Shown piece by piece: positions 49,166 to 58,009 of a stretch of DNA of 64,000 nucleotides (position 1 is its first letter; the number at the start of each line of letters is the position of its first letter). Origin of the DNA: Sulfopaludibacter sp035606355 (GTDB lineage: Bacteria > Acidobacteriota > Terriglobia > Bryobacterales > Bryobacteraceae); contig DATNFO010000081.1 in the NCBI GenBank assembly GCA_035606355.1, forward strand, positions 62,001 through 126,000, read 5' to 3'. A model generated the notes under the pieces. That model had not been told where the DNA came from. It ran no database searches and saw only the letters and a program-made list of their open reading frames with translations. The translations under genes were made by a program, and so were the position numbers.

Positions 49166-49591
49166 CTACTTCGCCTGCATCTCCTCGATGTAGTTGAGCA
49201 GGCTGTGGACGCGCGTTTGCTTCATGGCCAGGTTGGAGCTCATGTTGCCGATGACTGCGCCCCAAACCGGCATATCGGGGGATCCGTGCGCGGCGACGGG
49301 TTCGGCGCCGTCTAGAATGCGCAGCACGCGATCGTCGGGGAATTTGCCGCTGTTGTTGCTGGAGAGCCTGGTAAGGTCGGCCGGCGGGGTTTTCATGGAG
49401 GCCGCGGCGGGTCCGGCGCCTTTTCCATCTGTGCCGTGGCAGGAGGCGCAATATTGTCGAAACAGAGCGTTACCGGAAACCGCAGCAGTTGCCTTGGGGG
49501 CCACGCGCTTCACGGGCGCGGACTGCGGCTGGGCGGAGGCACCGGCCAACAGGAAAGTAAAGAGACAAAAAGACCCTAAAATTTCCTTCAT
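49166..49591 (-). CDS. Secreted monohaem cytochrome c
   Basis: The 141-residue product has a signal peptide (ILGSFCLFTFLLAGASA) and one haem c site, ALFRQYCASCHGTDGKGAG, with DMPVWGA carrying the likely axial Met. It is a small periplasmic electron carrier of class I. The ORF opens at 49609, but TACAAT ends 6 nt before an ATG at 49591, so I use that as a leaderless start. It stands alone, upstream of icd. Confidence 0.88.
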   Translation of the reverse strand: MKEILGSFCLFTFLLAGASAQPQSAPVKRVAPKATAAVSGNALFRQYCASCHGTDGKGAGPAAASMKTPPADLTRLSSNNSGKFPDDRVLRILDGAEPVAAHGSPDMPVWGAVIGNMSSNLAMKQTRVHSLLNYIEEMQAK

Positions 49592-49665
49592 GGGTGAATT
49601 GTACGGCATTTTGGGCGGCGTTAAAAGGGTTATTTGTCGAAAAATACAACGTGGAAGACGGCGGT

Positions 49666-50313
49666 CTATTCGAGCAGCTTTTCCCGTAACGCCCGCGCCA
49701 CTGCCTCGCTTTTTGAATGTACCTGCAGCTTGCCGTAGATACTTCGGACGTGGAACGCGATCGTATTGATGGTGACTCCGAGCTCCCCGGCGGCCGATTT
49801 GTAGCTGTGCCCCGCCACCAGCAACTTCAGCAGCCGTAGCTCGTGCGGGGTGAGCTGATACTGCGCCTTGTCGGGCGGCCGGAAGCGGCGGAAAATCTCG
49901 ACCACCTTGCGCGCGATCTCGGGGGACATGGGTGCGCCCCCCGCAACAGCCTCACGGAGAGCGTCCAGCAGCCGGGAGGGCGGGGTGTTCTTCAGCAAAT
50001 ATCCTATCGCGCCGGCGCAGAGGGCTTCAAAGACGCGCTCGTTTTCCTCGTACACGGTCAGCACGACGAATGCAGTTTCGGGGTAGTACTTGCGGAGCGC
50101 GGGGATTCCCTCAATTCCCGACATGCCGGGCAGCCCCAAATCCAGCAGCGCGACGGCGGGCGCGGGCCGGCATTGCGCCCCGAGCGCTTCTTCCATTGAT
50201 CCCCACGCGCCCACGCACACGAATTCCTCCGTGGCGTTGATCAACATTTCCAGCCCTTCGCGGGTGCGATGCTGATCCTCAACAATAGCGACAGGAATTT
50301 TCCCGGCAGGCAA
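49666..50313 (-). CDS. NarL/LuxR-type response regulator
   Basis: The 215-residue protein has a receiver domain (VAIVEDQHRTREGLEML, the acceptor Asp in VALLDLGLPGMSG, VVLTVYEENERVF, GAIGYLLKNTPP) and a C-terminal LuxR helix-turn-helix (LTPHELRLLKLLVAGHSYKSAAGELGVT...). The frame opens at 50460, but the upstream residues look random. A TTG at 50313 has TATTCT ending 7 nt before it, giving a leaderless start at PAGKIPVAIVEDQ. No cognate kinase lies in the window. Confidence 0.88.
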   Translation of the reverse strand: MPAGKIPVAIVEDQHRTREGLEMLINATEEFVCVGAWGSMEEALGAQCRPAPAVALLDLGLPGMSGIEGIPALRKYYPETAFVVLTVYEENERVFEALCAGAIGYLLKNTPPSRLLDALREAVAGGAPMSPEIARKVVEIFRRFRPPDKAQYQLTPHELRLLKLLVAGHSYKSAAGELGVTINTIAFHVRSIYGKLQVHSKSEAVARALREKLLE

Positions 50314-50365
50314 CTTAGAGAGAATAGCCGATGCCGCGCGGCGCGTCACCACCTGTTTAGGTAGC

Positions 50366-50659
50366 CTAATAGGCGAGCGTGCCGGTGCGCGGCTGCTCGT
50401 CGGGATTCGGCAGGTACAGCGTTTTGCAGTGCTCGCAGCGGTAAATTTCGGCGTCCGCACCGTACTTTTGCTTGACTTCGTCGCCGAAGAAGTACCAGCG
50501 CTTCAAGTGGCCGGCGCAGAGCTTGTCTTTTGCGTCCTTTTGACTGCAGGCGCGCATGCGGGGAGCGCGCCGGAATACTTTGGTGCCGTCGCTCAGCGTG
50601 TCGACCAGCTCGGCGGCGGGCATTACCTTGTCCGTCACCGCGTATTTCGGGTTCGCCAT
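50366..50659 (-). CDS. Small Cys-containing (zinc-ribbon-like) protein, hypothetical
   Basis: The 97-residue protein has four Cys: one in RACSQKD, one in DKLCAGHLK, and CEHC near the end (IYRCEHCKTLYLPNP). The final Cys pair suggests a half zinc ribbon. It may be a metal-binding or redox protein. An ORF opening at 51193 is antisense to the TIGR03435 gene; the ATG 50659 has TACAAT ending 9 nt upstream. Function unknown. It is divergent from the TIGR03435 gene with 54 bp between. Confidence 0.6.
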   Translation of the reverse strand: MANPKYAVTDKVMPAAELVDTLSDGTKVFRRAPRMRACSQKDAKDKLCAGHLKRWYFFGDEVKQKYGADAEIYRCEHCKTLYLPNPDEQPRTGTLAY

Positions 50660-50701
50660 GAAAGCCTGATTGTAACAGGTGGCCTCGGCGTCCCCGTCAA
50701 C

Positions 50702-50707
50702 TATAAT
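50702..50707 (+). promoter_or_regulatory. -10 element TATAAT, leaderless TIGR03435 gene
   Basis: A perfect TATAAT ends 6 nt before the GTG at 50714, which is the start that yields a signal peptide. No ribosome site is present. Confidence 0.6.
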
Positions 50708-50713
50708 GCTAGC

Positions 50714-51571
50714 GTGACCGTTGGCGCTTTCACGGGGATGGCCGTATCTGTCGCACTCGGCATCCTTCACGCCCAAACGCGCGACGTAGCCGAACGGCCC
50801 AGCTTCGAGGTCGTCTCTGTCAAGCAGGACCATACCGGAATCCTCGGAGGCGCCGGCGATTGGGTGCCGGGTACGCACGGTCCCTCTAACGGGAAATGGC
50901 GATGGACTCGCATCGGTATACAAAGGCTGATTACCGATGCGTACGACGTGAAATCGAATCAGGTCGTAGGGATCCCAAAACCGTTTCAGGGTCCGGAAAT
51001 AGCCTTCAACATCGACGCGAAGTTTCCGGCGGAGACCTCCACGGCCGAGTTCCGTCTGATGCTCCAATCGCTCCTCGCCGACCGTTTCCACTTTTCCATG
51101 CATCGCGAGACACGCGAGCTTCCAGCCATCGCGCTCGAGGTCGCCAAGGGTGGGCTGAAGCTGAAGCCAGCCTCCGGCGAATGCGTCCAGCATCCCACCA
51201 GGAGGCCTCCCGACGAGTACCGCTGCGGCGTCTTCGTGGTTTTGCTGCTAAGCGGGCCGGAGTCGGCTTGGGAATACACCGGCCGCTCGGTTTCGATGGC
51301 CGACATCGCGGCCGGATTCATGCAGAACGAGCCTGTCGTCGATGTTACCGGAGTGCAGGGACTGTTCGACATTGACGTGAAGATCCCGTTCCAGATACAC
51401 CCCGCAAGCGACGACCCCAACGAACGCCTGAACAATGAGCTCGAATTCCAGGCGAATTTCAAGTCCAGCTTCGAAAAACAGGCCGGGCTGACGGTCGATT
51501 TGGGCAAGCGGAAAAAGCTCCCTGTGCCCGTGATCGCTGTCGATCGCGTGGAATTCCCGACCGCCAATTAG
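50714..51571 (+). CDS. TIGR03435 (soil-associated) secreted protein
   Basis: The 285-residue protein has a signal sequence (FTGMAVSVALGILHA) and the TIGR03435 domain opening PSFEVVSVKQDHTGI. The RIGIQRLITDAYDVKSN and EFRLMLQSLLADRFHFSMHRETRELP blocks are the strongest matches. It is a stand-alone version of the domain found in the BlaR1-type fusion at 26312. Function unknown; usually exported. I start at the GTG 50714 after a TATAAT, not 50429. Confidence 0.85.
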   Translation: MTVGAFTGMAVSVALGILHAQTRDVAERPSFEVVSVKQDHTGILGGAGDWVPGTHGPSNGKWRWTRIGIQRLITDAYDVKSNQVVGIPKPFQGPEIAFNIDAKFPAETSTAEFRLMLQSLLADRFHFSMHRETRELPAIALEVAKGGLKLKPASGECVQHPTRRPPDEYRCGVFVVLLLSGPESAWEYTGRSVSMADIAAGFMQNEPVVDVTGVQGLFDIDVKIPFQIHPASDDPNERLNNELEFQANFKSSFEKQAGLTVDLGKRKKLPVPVIAVDRVEFPTAN

Positions 51572-51614
51572 CAGATACCGGCGTCCAGGCCGATACCGGG
51601 CTTGCGAAGCGCGC

Positions 51615-54600
51615 CTACTTAACCGGCAGTACGACCGTTTGGCCTCCGACCGTGGACGGCGACGTGGCTCCGCCGATCGAAATCGTGATCGGCTGGTTGC
51701 CTGCGCTGATTCCGGCCGGCACCGTCACATTCACCTGATAGAGTCCGACGAAGCCGGGAGCGAGTCCCGCGAACTGCACGGTCGCCGGCTGCCCGCCGAT
51801 GGTCACGACCGGCGTGGTGGTTGTGGTGGCGAGGTGTGCGGCGTCGCCCGGAGCCGGCTGGCCGCTCGCCGGCTGGTTGTTCACCGGCCCTAGCCCGTTG
51901 CAATAGAGCTGGATGGGCTGACCGCGAACCGCCGGGTTGGAGGGGCCGACGACGGCCGTGTTCACCGCGTCGGCGATGAGCAATCCGCTCGCCGAGTAGC
52001 TGAAAAAGCCCGGAGCATAATTCGTCAGCGGGACCGTTACCACGTTGCCGTAGGTGAACTCGTCTGTCGTGACCTTCACCTGCGCGGACGTTTGGTCCTT
52101 CAGCTCATACGGCACGAAGACGTTCACCTGCGTCGGGCTGACGAACGAAACGTAGCCCGGCACGCTGAGGCTCTTCGAAGGCACGTCGAAGCTGACGCTG
52201 GTGTAATCGAGCGCCATCGGGAGCGCCGGCGTGGAGGCCACATCGTAATTTAGATTGTTGTAGAACGAGTAGCCGCTGAGGTTGTTGGTGTCCAGCAGAT
52301 TGGTTCCGGTAATCGTCATGTATGACCCCGGCGTGATCGCCGAAGCGTCGAAGGTTGCGCCATTGACCACGCTGGACTGCGTAATGGTGGGAACCGCCGT
52401 CGGATCGAACGTGAACGCATCGGCCGTGAAGGAAAGAGCACTCGATGCGCCTACCACCGATCCGTTGACCGTCACGTCCGTGCCGACTTGCTGCCCCATC
52501 TGCACTTCGACGTAAGCGAAACCGAACTGGTCGGTTGGGCAGGTAACGGTGGTGCTGGACGCGGCCGGCGCACATGCCGGTTCGCCGAACCCGTAGCTCT
52601 GCAGCGTGACCGCTCCGCGCGTAGCCGCCGTGAACTTCACCTGGGCTCCGGAGATCGGCACTCCGTTGGCGTCGGTGACCTGTATGATGAACGGTCCGCC
52701 GTCCTGTCCGGGAGTGTTGCCCGCGAAAGAGGAGATCGGGTTGACGTTGTAGACCACCTTGCTTCCGGCGAGGAAGAGGTAGGGAATGTGCACCGTCGCG
52801 CCGCTGCCGGTCAAATTGATCATGCCGGAGAATTTGCCGCCGTCGGTGGTCGGCTTAGTTCCGGTGAGGCTGACTGTCAGGGAAGCGGAACCGCCCGCGG
52901 GCAGGGTGATGCTGTTCGAGGAAAGCGAAACCGTGGGGCCGCTCGCCGTCGAGGCGGGCGATGCCGCCACAGCCGCCGACAATGTCACGCTGCTCTTACC
53001 CGCATTGGTCAGAGTGATTGTCTTCGACGGCAAAGTGCTGCCGTCAAACAAGCCGAACGAAACTGTCGCGGGCACTGCCGTAACGGTGGCCGCCGATGCC
53101 GCACCCACATCCAGCCGGCCCGCGCCGATGGATTCCGGATCGGTCGCGAATCCGCCGGTATCGTCAGTAGTCACGTCCTGGCCGGTTGAGTTCACCAGCA
53201 GCGATTTGATCTGCGCCGCCGTGTAGCTCGGGTGTGCCTGCTTGATCAGCGCGGCCGCGCCCGCGGTAAGCGGAGCCGCGAAGCTGGTGCCGTCCGCCGC
53301 CATGTAGCCGGTTGAGCTATAGATGGTCGACCCGTTGAAGTCCGGCGTGGGGTCCAATGTCTGCGTTGCCATGTAGAGACCGCTGGAAGTGGGGTATTCG
53401 GGGTCGGCACCGCCGATCGTCACCAGGTCCGGCTTCAACATCCCGTCCGGCGTCGGTCCCAGCGAGGAATAGCTGGCGAGCTGATTCACAGAAATCACGG
53501 GAACAATCCCGTTGTCGTTGCTGTATGCCGTGATGTCCTGCTCCTGGCCCGCCATGTCGATGGTGACCACCGCGCCCGGATTGGCGGCGACGTACTTCTG
53601 CAGGTTCGTGCCGTCGGCATTCGAAAGCATCACTACCGGCCCGATGAAGTCACTGCTGATATTGCCGGGAGCGACCGGCGTCGTGGAATCGGCCATATAC
53701 AGAATTACGCCGATTGCGCCCGCAGTCTGCGCGTTGATCGCCTTCGTATCGAAGCTGCAGGTACCCCGCTTAATGAGCACGTATTTGTTCAGAAGCGCGC
53801 CCTGCGGCAGTGTCCCACAAGCCAGACCGTCATCGCCAAGGGTCGTGACGTCCACAACAGGAGCCGATTGCGCGCCCTGCAATACGGCGCCGCTCCACGG
53901 CTCGATCTGCGTGGAATCGCCCACCGCTATCGCGAGATTCTTGAGGTTCGCCGGCGCGCCGGCCGCAGCCACGCTCAGCGCGGGGTTTAAGACGTGCGAA
54001 TTCACCAGCGCGCCGACTGTAATGGCCGAGGGCGCAGTGCCCGGAGAACCGATCGAGCCGTAGTACGGATATATCGGATACGTGTCGCCGCCGCTGTTCC
54101 CGGCCGCGATCACCACAATCACCTTCTGCGCCGCGGCTTCTACAGCCTGCGCCAGCGGATCGTTCGCAACGTTCGAGAGCGCCAGGCCCGAGATGGAGAA
54201 GTTGATGACGTCCATGCCGTCCTGCACGGCATCATTTACAGCTTGAATCAGAATGTCGTCGGGCGTGCCGGAATCGTTGATCGCGGGCGAGCCTTCCACT
54301 TTGTAATTGCCGAGGTAGGCCTTCGGGGCGACGCCGGAGATTGCGACATTGCCGCCGGTGCTGCTGGCCGCCGCGCCCGTCGCCGAAAATCCGGCCGCGC
54401 ACGAAGCGGTGGCGGTGCCGTGGCCGACGTGGTCGCGCGGGGAATAATCGTCCGGCTGCGACTGCGCCGCCGGGTTCTTCGAATCCACCACGGCCGATTG
54501 CGCAAGCTGCCGCACGTAGCTGCGCGCCACGATCACTTTATTCGTCGTGTAAGCGCAATCCTCGGGGTGGCCCGTCGTGCAGATGGGAAACCCCGCGGGC

Positions 54601-55178
54601 ATTTTCAGCGATGGATCCTGAAAAGTAGGATGGGTCTGGTCGATGCCCGTGTCGATCATGCCGATTTTCATGCCGGCGCCGGCGTTGCCCTGGCCGCCCA
54701 ATGCAGTCCACGCAGCGGGCGCGTTTACGTTGGTCACGGCGCGGTTCAGCGCCATCTTGTACCGCCGCACGGGCTTCACATCCACCACTCCCGGCAGCGC
54801 GGCAAGCTCGGCAACGCGGCTCGCCGGCGCGGTCACAAACACCGCATTCAACAGCATGGAGACAGAACCCGTAACCGTGATCTGGCGATTCTCCAGCTCG
54901 CGCACGAGCGCGGCCTGCTTGTCTTCAATCTGCCGCTGGTAAGCGACGGCCGCGACGCTCTTGAGCTGATCGCGCGTGGCGAAACGCGTGGCTACCGGTG
55001 GATCCTGAAGAATCAGCGTGTAGCGATTGGGCACAAATTGCGGAACTACCTGGGCCTGAACCGGAATGGCGCAAAATGCAGCAATACAAGCGGCCGCGGA
55101 CGCGGCGAATGAGGTCCATTTGGACATGCGGAACAGACGCGCGGCGAACGCCGTCCGTTTCCCCAAATTAAAAAACAT
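51615..55178 (-). CDS. Secreted subtilisin-like serine protease with PA domain and TIGR03437-like C-terminus
   Basis: The 1187-residue protein has a signal peptide (AACIAAFCAIPVQAQ), a prodomain and an S8 catalytic domain. Asp is in KIGMIDTGIDQTHP, His in DHVGHGTATASC, and Ser in ADGTSFAAPLTAGAAALI. A PA domain is inserted (GVILYMADSTTP, VVMLSNADGTNLQKYV). The C-terminal region has Ig-like strands, then the Solibacter C-terminal pattern: SSVVNGATFDASAITPGSYM, PTQVNVFVPYEL and GGQPATVQFAGLAPGFVGLY. The start is ATG 55178, 4 nt after the kinase stop. It is the third gene of a CpxR-CpxA-like operon and would degrade misfolded or foreign proteins at the surface. Confidence 0.9.
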   Translation of the reverse strand: MFFNLGKRTAFAARLFRMSKWTSFAASAAACIAAFCAIPVQAQVVPQFVPNRYTLILQDPPVATRFATRDQLKSVAAVAYQRQIEDKQAALVRELENRQITVTGSVSMLLNAVFVTAPASRVAELAALPGVVDVKPVRRYKMALNRAVTNVNAPAAWTALGGQGNAGAGMKIGMIDTGIDQTHPTFQDPSLKMPAGFPICTTGHPEDCAYTTNKVIVARSYVRQLAQSAVVDSKNPAAQSQPDDYSPRDHVGHGTATASCAAGFSATGAAASSTGGNVAISGVAPKAYLGNYKVEGSPAINDSGTPDDILIQAVNDAVQDGMDVINFSISGLALSNVANDPLAQAVEAAAQKVIVVIAAGNSGGDTYPIYPYYGSIGSPGTAPSAITVGALVNSHVLNPALSVAAAGAPANLKNLAIAVGDSTQIEPWSGAVLQGAQSAPVVDVTTLGDDGLACGTLPQGALLNKYVLIKRGTCSFDTKAINAQTAGAIGVILYMADSTTPVAPGNISSDFIGPVVMLSNADGTNLQKYVAANPGAVVTIDMAGQEQDITAYSNDNGIVPVISVNQLASYSSLGPTPDGMLKPDLVTIGGADPEYPTSSGLYMATQTLDPTPDFNGSTIYSSTGYMAADGTSFAAPLTAGAAALIKQAHPSYTAAQIKSLLVNSTGQDVTTDDTGGFATDPESIGAGRLDVGAASAATVTAVPATVSFGLFDGSTLPSKTITLTNAGKSSVTLSAAVAASPASTASGPTVSLSSNSITLPAGGSASLTVSLTGTKPTTDGGKFSGMINLTGSGATVHIPYLFLAGSKVVYNVNPISSFAGNTPGQDGGPFIIQVTDANGVPISGAQVKFTAATRGAVTLQSYGFGEPACAPAASSTTVTCPTDQFGFAYVEVQMGQQVGTDVTVNGSVVGASSALSFTADAFTFDPTAVPTITQSSVVNGATFDASAITPGSYMTITGTNLLDTNNLSGYSFYNNLNYDVASTPALPMALDYTSVSFDVPSKSLSVPGYVSFVSPTQVNVFVPYELKDQTSAQVKVTTDEFTYGNVVTVPLTNYAPGFFSYSASGLLIADAVNTAVVGPSNPAVRGQPIQLYCNGLGPVNNQPASGQPAPGDAAHLATTTTTPVVTIGGQPATVQFAGLAPGFVGLYQVNVTVPAGISAGNQPITISIGGATSPSTVGGQTVVLPVK

Positions 55179-55182
55179 TCTC

Positions 55183-56523
55183 TTATGTTGGCATAAAGGC
55201 GGGTGGTTCTGTTTGGAGCGCGGGAACCACTGCGGGAAGGCGCAACTCCACCTCAAGTCCAGGGTTTGCATTCCGCGCACGAATGGCGCCTTTGTGCAAC
55301 TCGATGGCGCGGCGCGCAATCGAAAGACCCAGCCCGATACCTCCGCTGGCGCGGTCGCGGGCGCTCTCCACGCGATAAAACGCGTCGAACAGCCGCGGCA
55401 GCGAATCCTCCGGAACTCCCGGCCCGCGGTCGCGGATGCAGATGCGCGCCTCCTGTGCCTCGCGGCGCAGCGCGATCTCCACACTGGACTCCGCCGGTGT
55501 ATAGCGAATCGCGTTGCGCACCACGTTTTCGATGGCACGGCGCAGCAGTTCCGGATCGCCCTGAACGGTCACGGGCTCGCGCTCTCCGTACTGAACGCGG
55601 CAGCCGCGCGCCTCGGCTTCGATCTGTGCGTCTTCGGCGATCTGTTCAATCAACTCGTCCAGCCGGATCGGGTCGCGGCGGAGACTGGAGGGGTCGCCTT
55701 CCGCGCGCGTCACCTGCAGCAACTGCCCCACCAGCGCATTCAGCCGGTCAGACTCCTTTTGAATACGGTTCAGATTAGCGTCGAGGCCTTCGCCCGAGCG
55801 CGCCAGTTCCACAGCGACTCCCAAGCGGGCGAGCGGCGACCGCAATTCGTGCGAGATATCGAGCAGCAACCGGCGCTCGGCGGCGAGCAGCGTTTCGATG
55901 CGCGCGGCCATACGGTCGAACGCCTGGGCCAGGTCGCCGAGTTCGTCGCGGCGGTTCGAGTTGACGCGCGCGCTCAAGTCCCCGCGTCCGAATCGCTCGA
56001 CGGCTTTTTGCAAAGCGCGCAGCGGGCTGGTGAAATGCAGCGCCAGCCAATAGCACAACAGCGTCGCAGCGCCGAGCACGAATAGATGATCGGGCGTGAG
56101 GAACCACGGAAACACCGTGGGCCGCGGCACGATGAAAAAGTACCAGTAGCGGCCATCTTCGGCGTGGCGCGCCACCAGGTCGTTGGAGACGCGGATGAAT
56201 GGCAGCGGCCGGTTGCGTGCGCGCCGGATCAGGTCGGAGCGGTCTTTCCCGCTGAGCAGATCGCGTCCGTTTTCGTCGGTGAGGATGCCCTTGGCGTCGT
56301 AGACCTTTTCGAGAGTTTCCAGAAACGTCTGCAGGCCGGGGCGTCCGCCGGTTTCGTACGCGGCGCGCGCCTCCTCCAGTTGAAACGTGACCAGGCGCGT
56401 GACCGGCGCTTCGGATGTCGCGTTACGGTTCACGCTCAGAGCAGAGATGAACGCCGAGCCCACCACTGTGATGGCCAGCGTGCACCAGAACCACAGCAGA
56501 ATTTTGGCGAATAAGGAGCTCAT
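55183..56523 (-). CDS. CpxA-like sensor histidine kinase
   Basis: The 446-residue kinase has an N-terminal helix (AKILLWFWCTLAITVVGSA), a periplasmic sensor of about 110 residues, and a second helix (HLFVLGAATLLCYWLALHF). A HAMP domain follows (LRALQKAVERFGRGDLSARV). The dimerisation region is LLLDISHELRSPLARL (phospho-His). ATPase motifs are VVRNAIRYTPA (N-box), RDRGPGVPED (G1) and GGIGLGLSIARR (G2). It pairs with the regulator encoded upstream, whose coding region overlaps its start by 4 bp. The start ATG is 56523. Confidence 0.92.
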   Translation of the reverse strand: MSSLFAKILLWFWCTLAITVVGSAFISALSVNRNATSEAPVTRLVTFQLEEARAAYETGGRPGLQTFLETLEKVYDAKGILTDENGRDLLSGKDRSDLIRRARNRPLPFIRVSNDLVARHAEDGRYWYFFIVPRPTVFPWFLTPDHLFVLGAATLLCYWLALHFTSPLRALQKAVERFGRGDLSARVNSNRRDELGDLAQAFDRMAARIETLLAAERRLLLDISHELRSPLARLGVAVELARSGEGLDANLNRIQKESDRLNALVGQLLQVTRAEGDPSSLRRDPIRLDELIEQIAEDAQIEAEARGCRVQYGEREPVTVQGDPELLRRAIENVVRNAIRYTPAESSVEIALRREAQEARICIRDRGPGVPEDSLPRLFDAFYRVESARDRASGGIGLGLSIARRAIELHKGAIRARNANPGLEVELRLPAVVPALQTEPPAFMPT

Positions 56524-57221
56524 TCTTCGCGCTCGTCGTCCGGCGTCTTGCTGAACTGATAGCCAACGCCGCGAATGGTTTTTATCAGCGACTCACCGCG
56601 ATTCAGCTTCTTCCGCAAATGCGAGATATGCATGTCGATGGAGCGATCGAACGGCGTGGCTTTGCGGTTGTAGAAGTTTTCCATGAGCGCGTCGCGGGAA
56701 AGCACGCGGCCGGCGCTGCGCATCAGCATTTCCAGAATGTCGAATTCGAAGGTGGTGAGTTCGACGGGTTCGGCGCCGGCGAAGACCTCGCGCGTGCCCG
56801 GGTCCAGCACGATGCCGTTGACCTCCAGGCGATGCGACGCCGCGCCCGCGCTCGCCGGACGCGGTTCGTAGCGTCGCAGAATGGCGCGGATACGCGCGGC
56901 CAGTTCGCGCGGGTTGAAAGGCTTCGGCAAGTAATCGTCCGCGCCGAGTTCGAGGCCTATGATGCGGTCCACATCTTCGCCGCGCGCGGTCAGCATGATC
57001 ACCGGCACTTTGCTGTGCTCGCGTAGCCGGCGCAGAATCTCGAAGCCGTCCAGACCCGGCAGCATGACGTCCAGCACGATCAAATCGACGCCGGGCTGCT
57101 GCGCGCGTTCCAGGCCGCGGCGGCCTTCGTTCTCAAACTCCACATCAAAGCCCTCGCGCCGCAGAAACTCGCTCATGAGGGAGCACAGTTCGGTGTCGTC
57201 ATCGATCAAGAGAATCCGCAC
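56520..57221 (-). CDS. CpxR-like OmpR-family response regulator
   Basis: The 233-residue protein has a receiver (ILLIDDDTELCSLM, acceptor Asp in DLIVLDVMLPGLDG, VIMLTARGEDVD, LPKPFNPREL) and an OmpR-type winged helix (SHLRKKLNRGESLIKTIRGVGYQF). The best homology of the locus (kinase, and a Spy/CpxP-like protein opposite) is to CpxR. The start is a GTG at 57221, with TAATCT (57233-57228) ending 6 nt upstream. It lies 43-57 bp downstream of the GTAAA direct repeat, so it is probably autoregulated. Confidence 0.92.
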   Translation of the reverse strand: MRILLIDDDTELCSLMSEFLRREGFDVEFENEGRRGLERAQQPGVDLIVLDVMLPGLDGFEILRRLREHSKVPVIMLTARGEDVDRIIGLELGADDYLPKPFNPRELAARIRAILRRYEPRPASAGAASHRLEVNGIVLDPGTREVFAGAEPVELTTFEFDILEMLMRSAGRVLSRDALMENFYNRKATPFDRSIDMHISHLRKKLNRGESLIKTIRGVGYQFSKTPDDEREE

Positions 57222-57263
57222 GGCTAAAGATTACCACCGGGGGCCGGGGTGGGCGCGAGTGCT

Positions 57264-57300
57264 TTTACACTCATTTACCACCACGACAAACTCCGTTTAC
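57264..57300. promoter_or_regulatory. CpxR-box-like direct repeats GTAAA-N5-GTAAA
   Basis: On the plus strand TTTAC occurs at 57264-57268, 57274-57278 and 57296-57300. Read on the minus strand the first pair is GTAAA-N5-GTAAA, exactly the enterobacterial CpxR consensus. The third lies 22 bp (two helical turns) further on. The element sits between the divergent starts at 57221 and 57340, so it could control both. Confidence 0.65.
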
Positions 57301-57339
57301 ATGGTGTTCTTAGAGTTGAAGGTGAGAGGACAACTCACT

Positions 57340-57798
57340 ATGAAACGCAACGTTTTCCAGTTATTCGCAATCGGGGCCGCGGTCGCCGGAATGGCGCTGG
57401 CACAGGCTCCCGCAACACCGGCGGCGCCCGCCGCACCGGTAGTCCGGCAGCATCGCGCGGCCGTGCGCAAGCGCATGATGCAGCGGCTGAATCTAACGGA
57501 CGCGCAGAAGCAGCAGGCCAAGGCCATCTTCCAGCAGACGCGTCAATCGACCGTGGCGGTTCGCCAACAATTGAAGAGCAATCGCGAGGCGCTCGCCGCC
57601 GCGGTGAAGGCCAACAATCAGCAGCAAATCGACCAGCTTTCGGCTAGTCAGGGACAATTAAGGGGTCAGATGCTGGCTGCCCGCAGCGAGGTGATGGCGA
57701 AGGTCTACCAGATCCTGACGCCGGAACAGAAGGCTAAAGCCGAGAGGATGCACCAGGCCATCCGGATGCGGATGAAGGATCGCGTGCGCCGCGGGTAA
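57340..57798 (+). CDS. Spy/CpxP-family periplasmic protein
   Basis: The 152-residue product has a signal peptide (FAIGAAVAGMALA) and the LTxxQ repeat helices of Spy/CpxP: RLNLTDAQKQQAKAIF and YQILTPEQKAKAERM. The protein is helical, basic and Gln-rich, as usual for a chaperone that inhibits CpxA. The ATG 57340 has a ribosome site (GAGAGGA) and TAGAGT 23 bp before. Divergent from the cpxRA-like operon; the box between is shared. CpxP-like feedback is inferred. Confidence 0.88.
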   Translation: MKRNVFQLFAIGAAVAGMALAQAPATPAAPAAPVVRQHRAAVRKRMMQRLNLTDAQKQQAKAIFQQTRQSTVAVRQQLKSNREALAAAVKANNQQQIDQLSASQGQLRGQMLAARSEVMAKVYQILTPEQKAKAERMHQAIRMRMKDRVRRG

Positions 57799-57840
57799 AG
57801 GATGGTTGTGCTCGTCGCACCGCGTTCGCCTTTCGATACA

Positions 57841-57924
57841 CCTTTTACCGCTCCCTGACGGTCGCGGCTCCGTTAGCAGAATCAAGTACATACGGAGCCG
57901 TGACCGTAAGGGAGCGGTAAAAGG
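57841..57924. repeat. Long inverted repeat (33-bp arms, 18-nt loop)
   Basis: Arms at 57841-57873 and 57892-57924 pair over 33 positions with only two mismatches. Arm sequences begin CCTTTTACCGCTCCCT and end GGAGCGGTAAAAGG. It lies between the end of the Spy-like gene and the end of the convergent TIGR03790 gene. Such a large hairpin can be a bidirectional terminator, a MITE or a stable structural RNA. No ORF inside. Confidence 0.7.
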
Positions 57925-58009
57925 GTGCCGGTGATGCGAGTGCTTTGGAAGTTGGCGTAAAAGCAACTCGATTTTTTCAGCAATCGGCCCGCGAGGGACC
58001 GCCGCTCCC

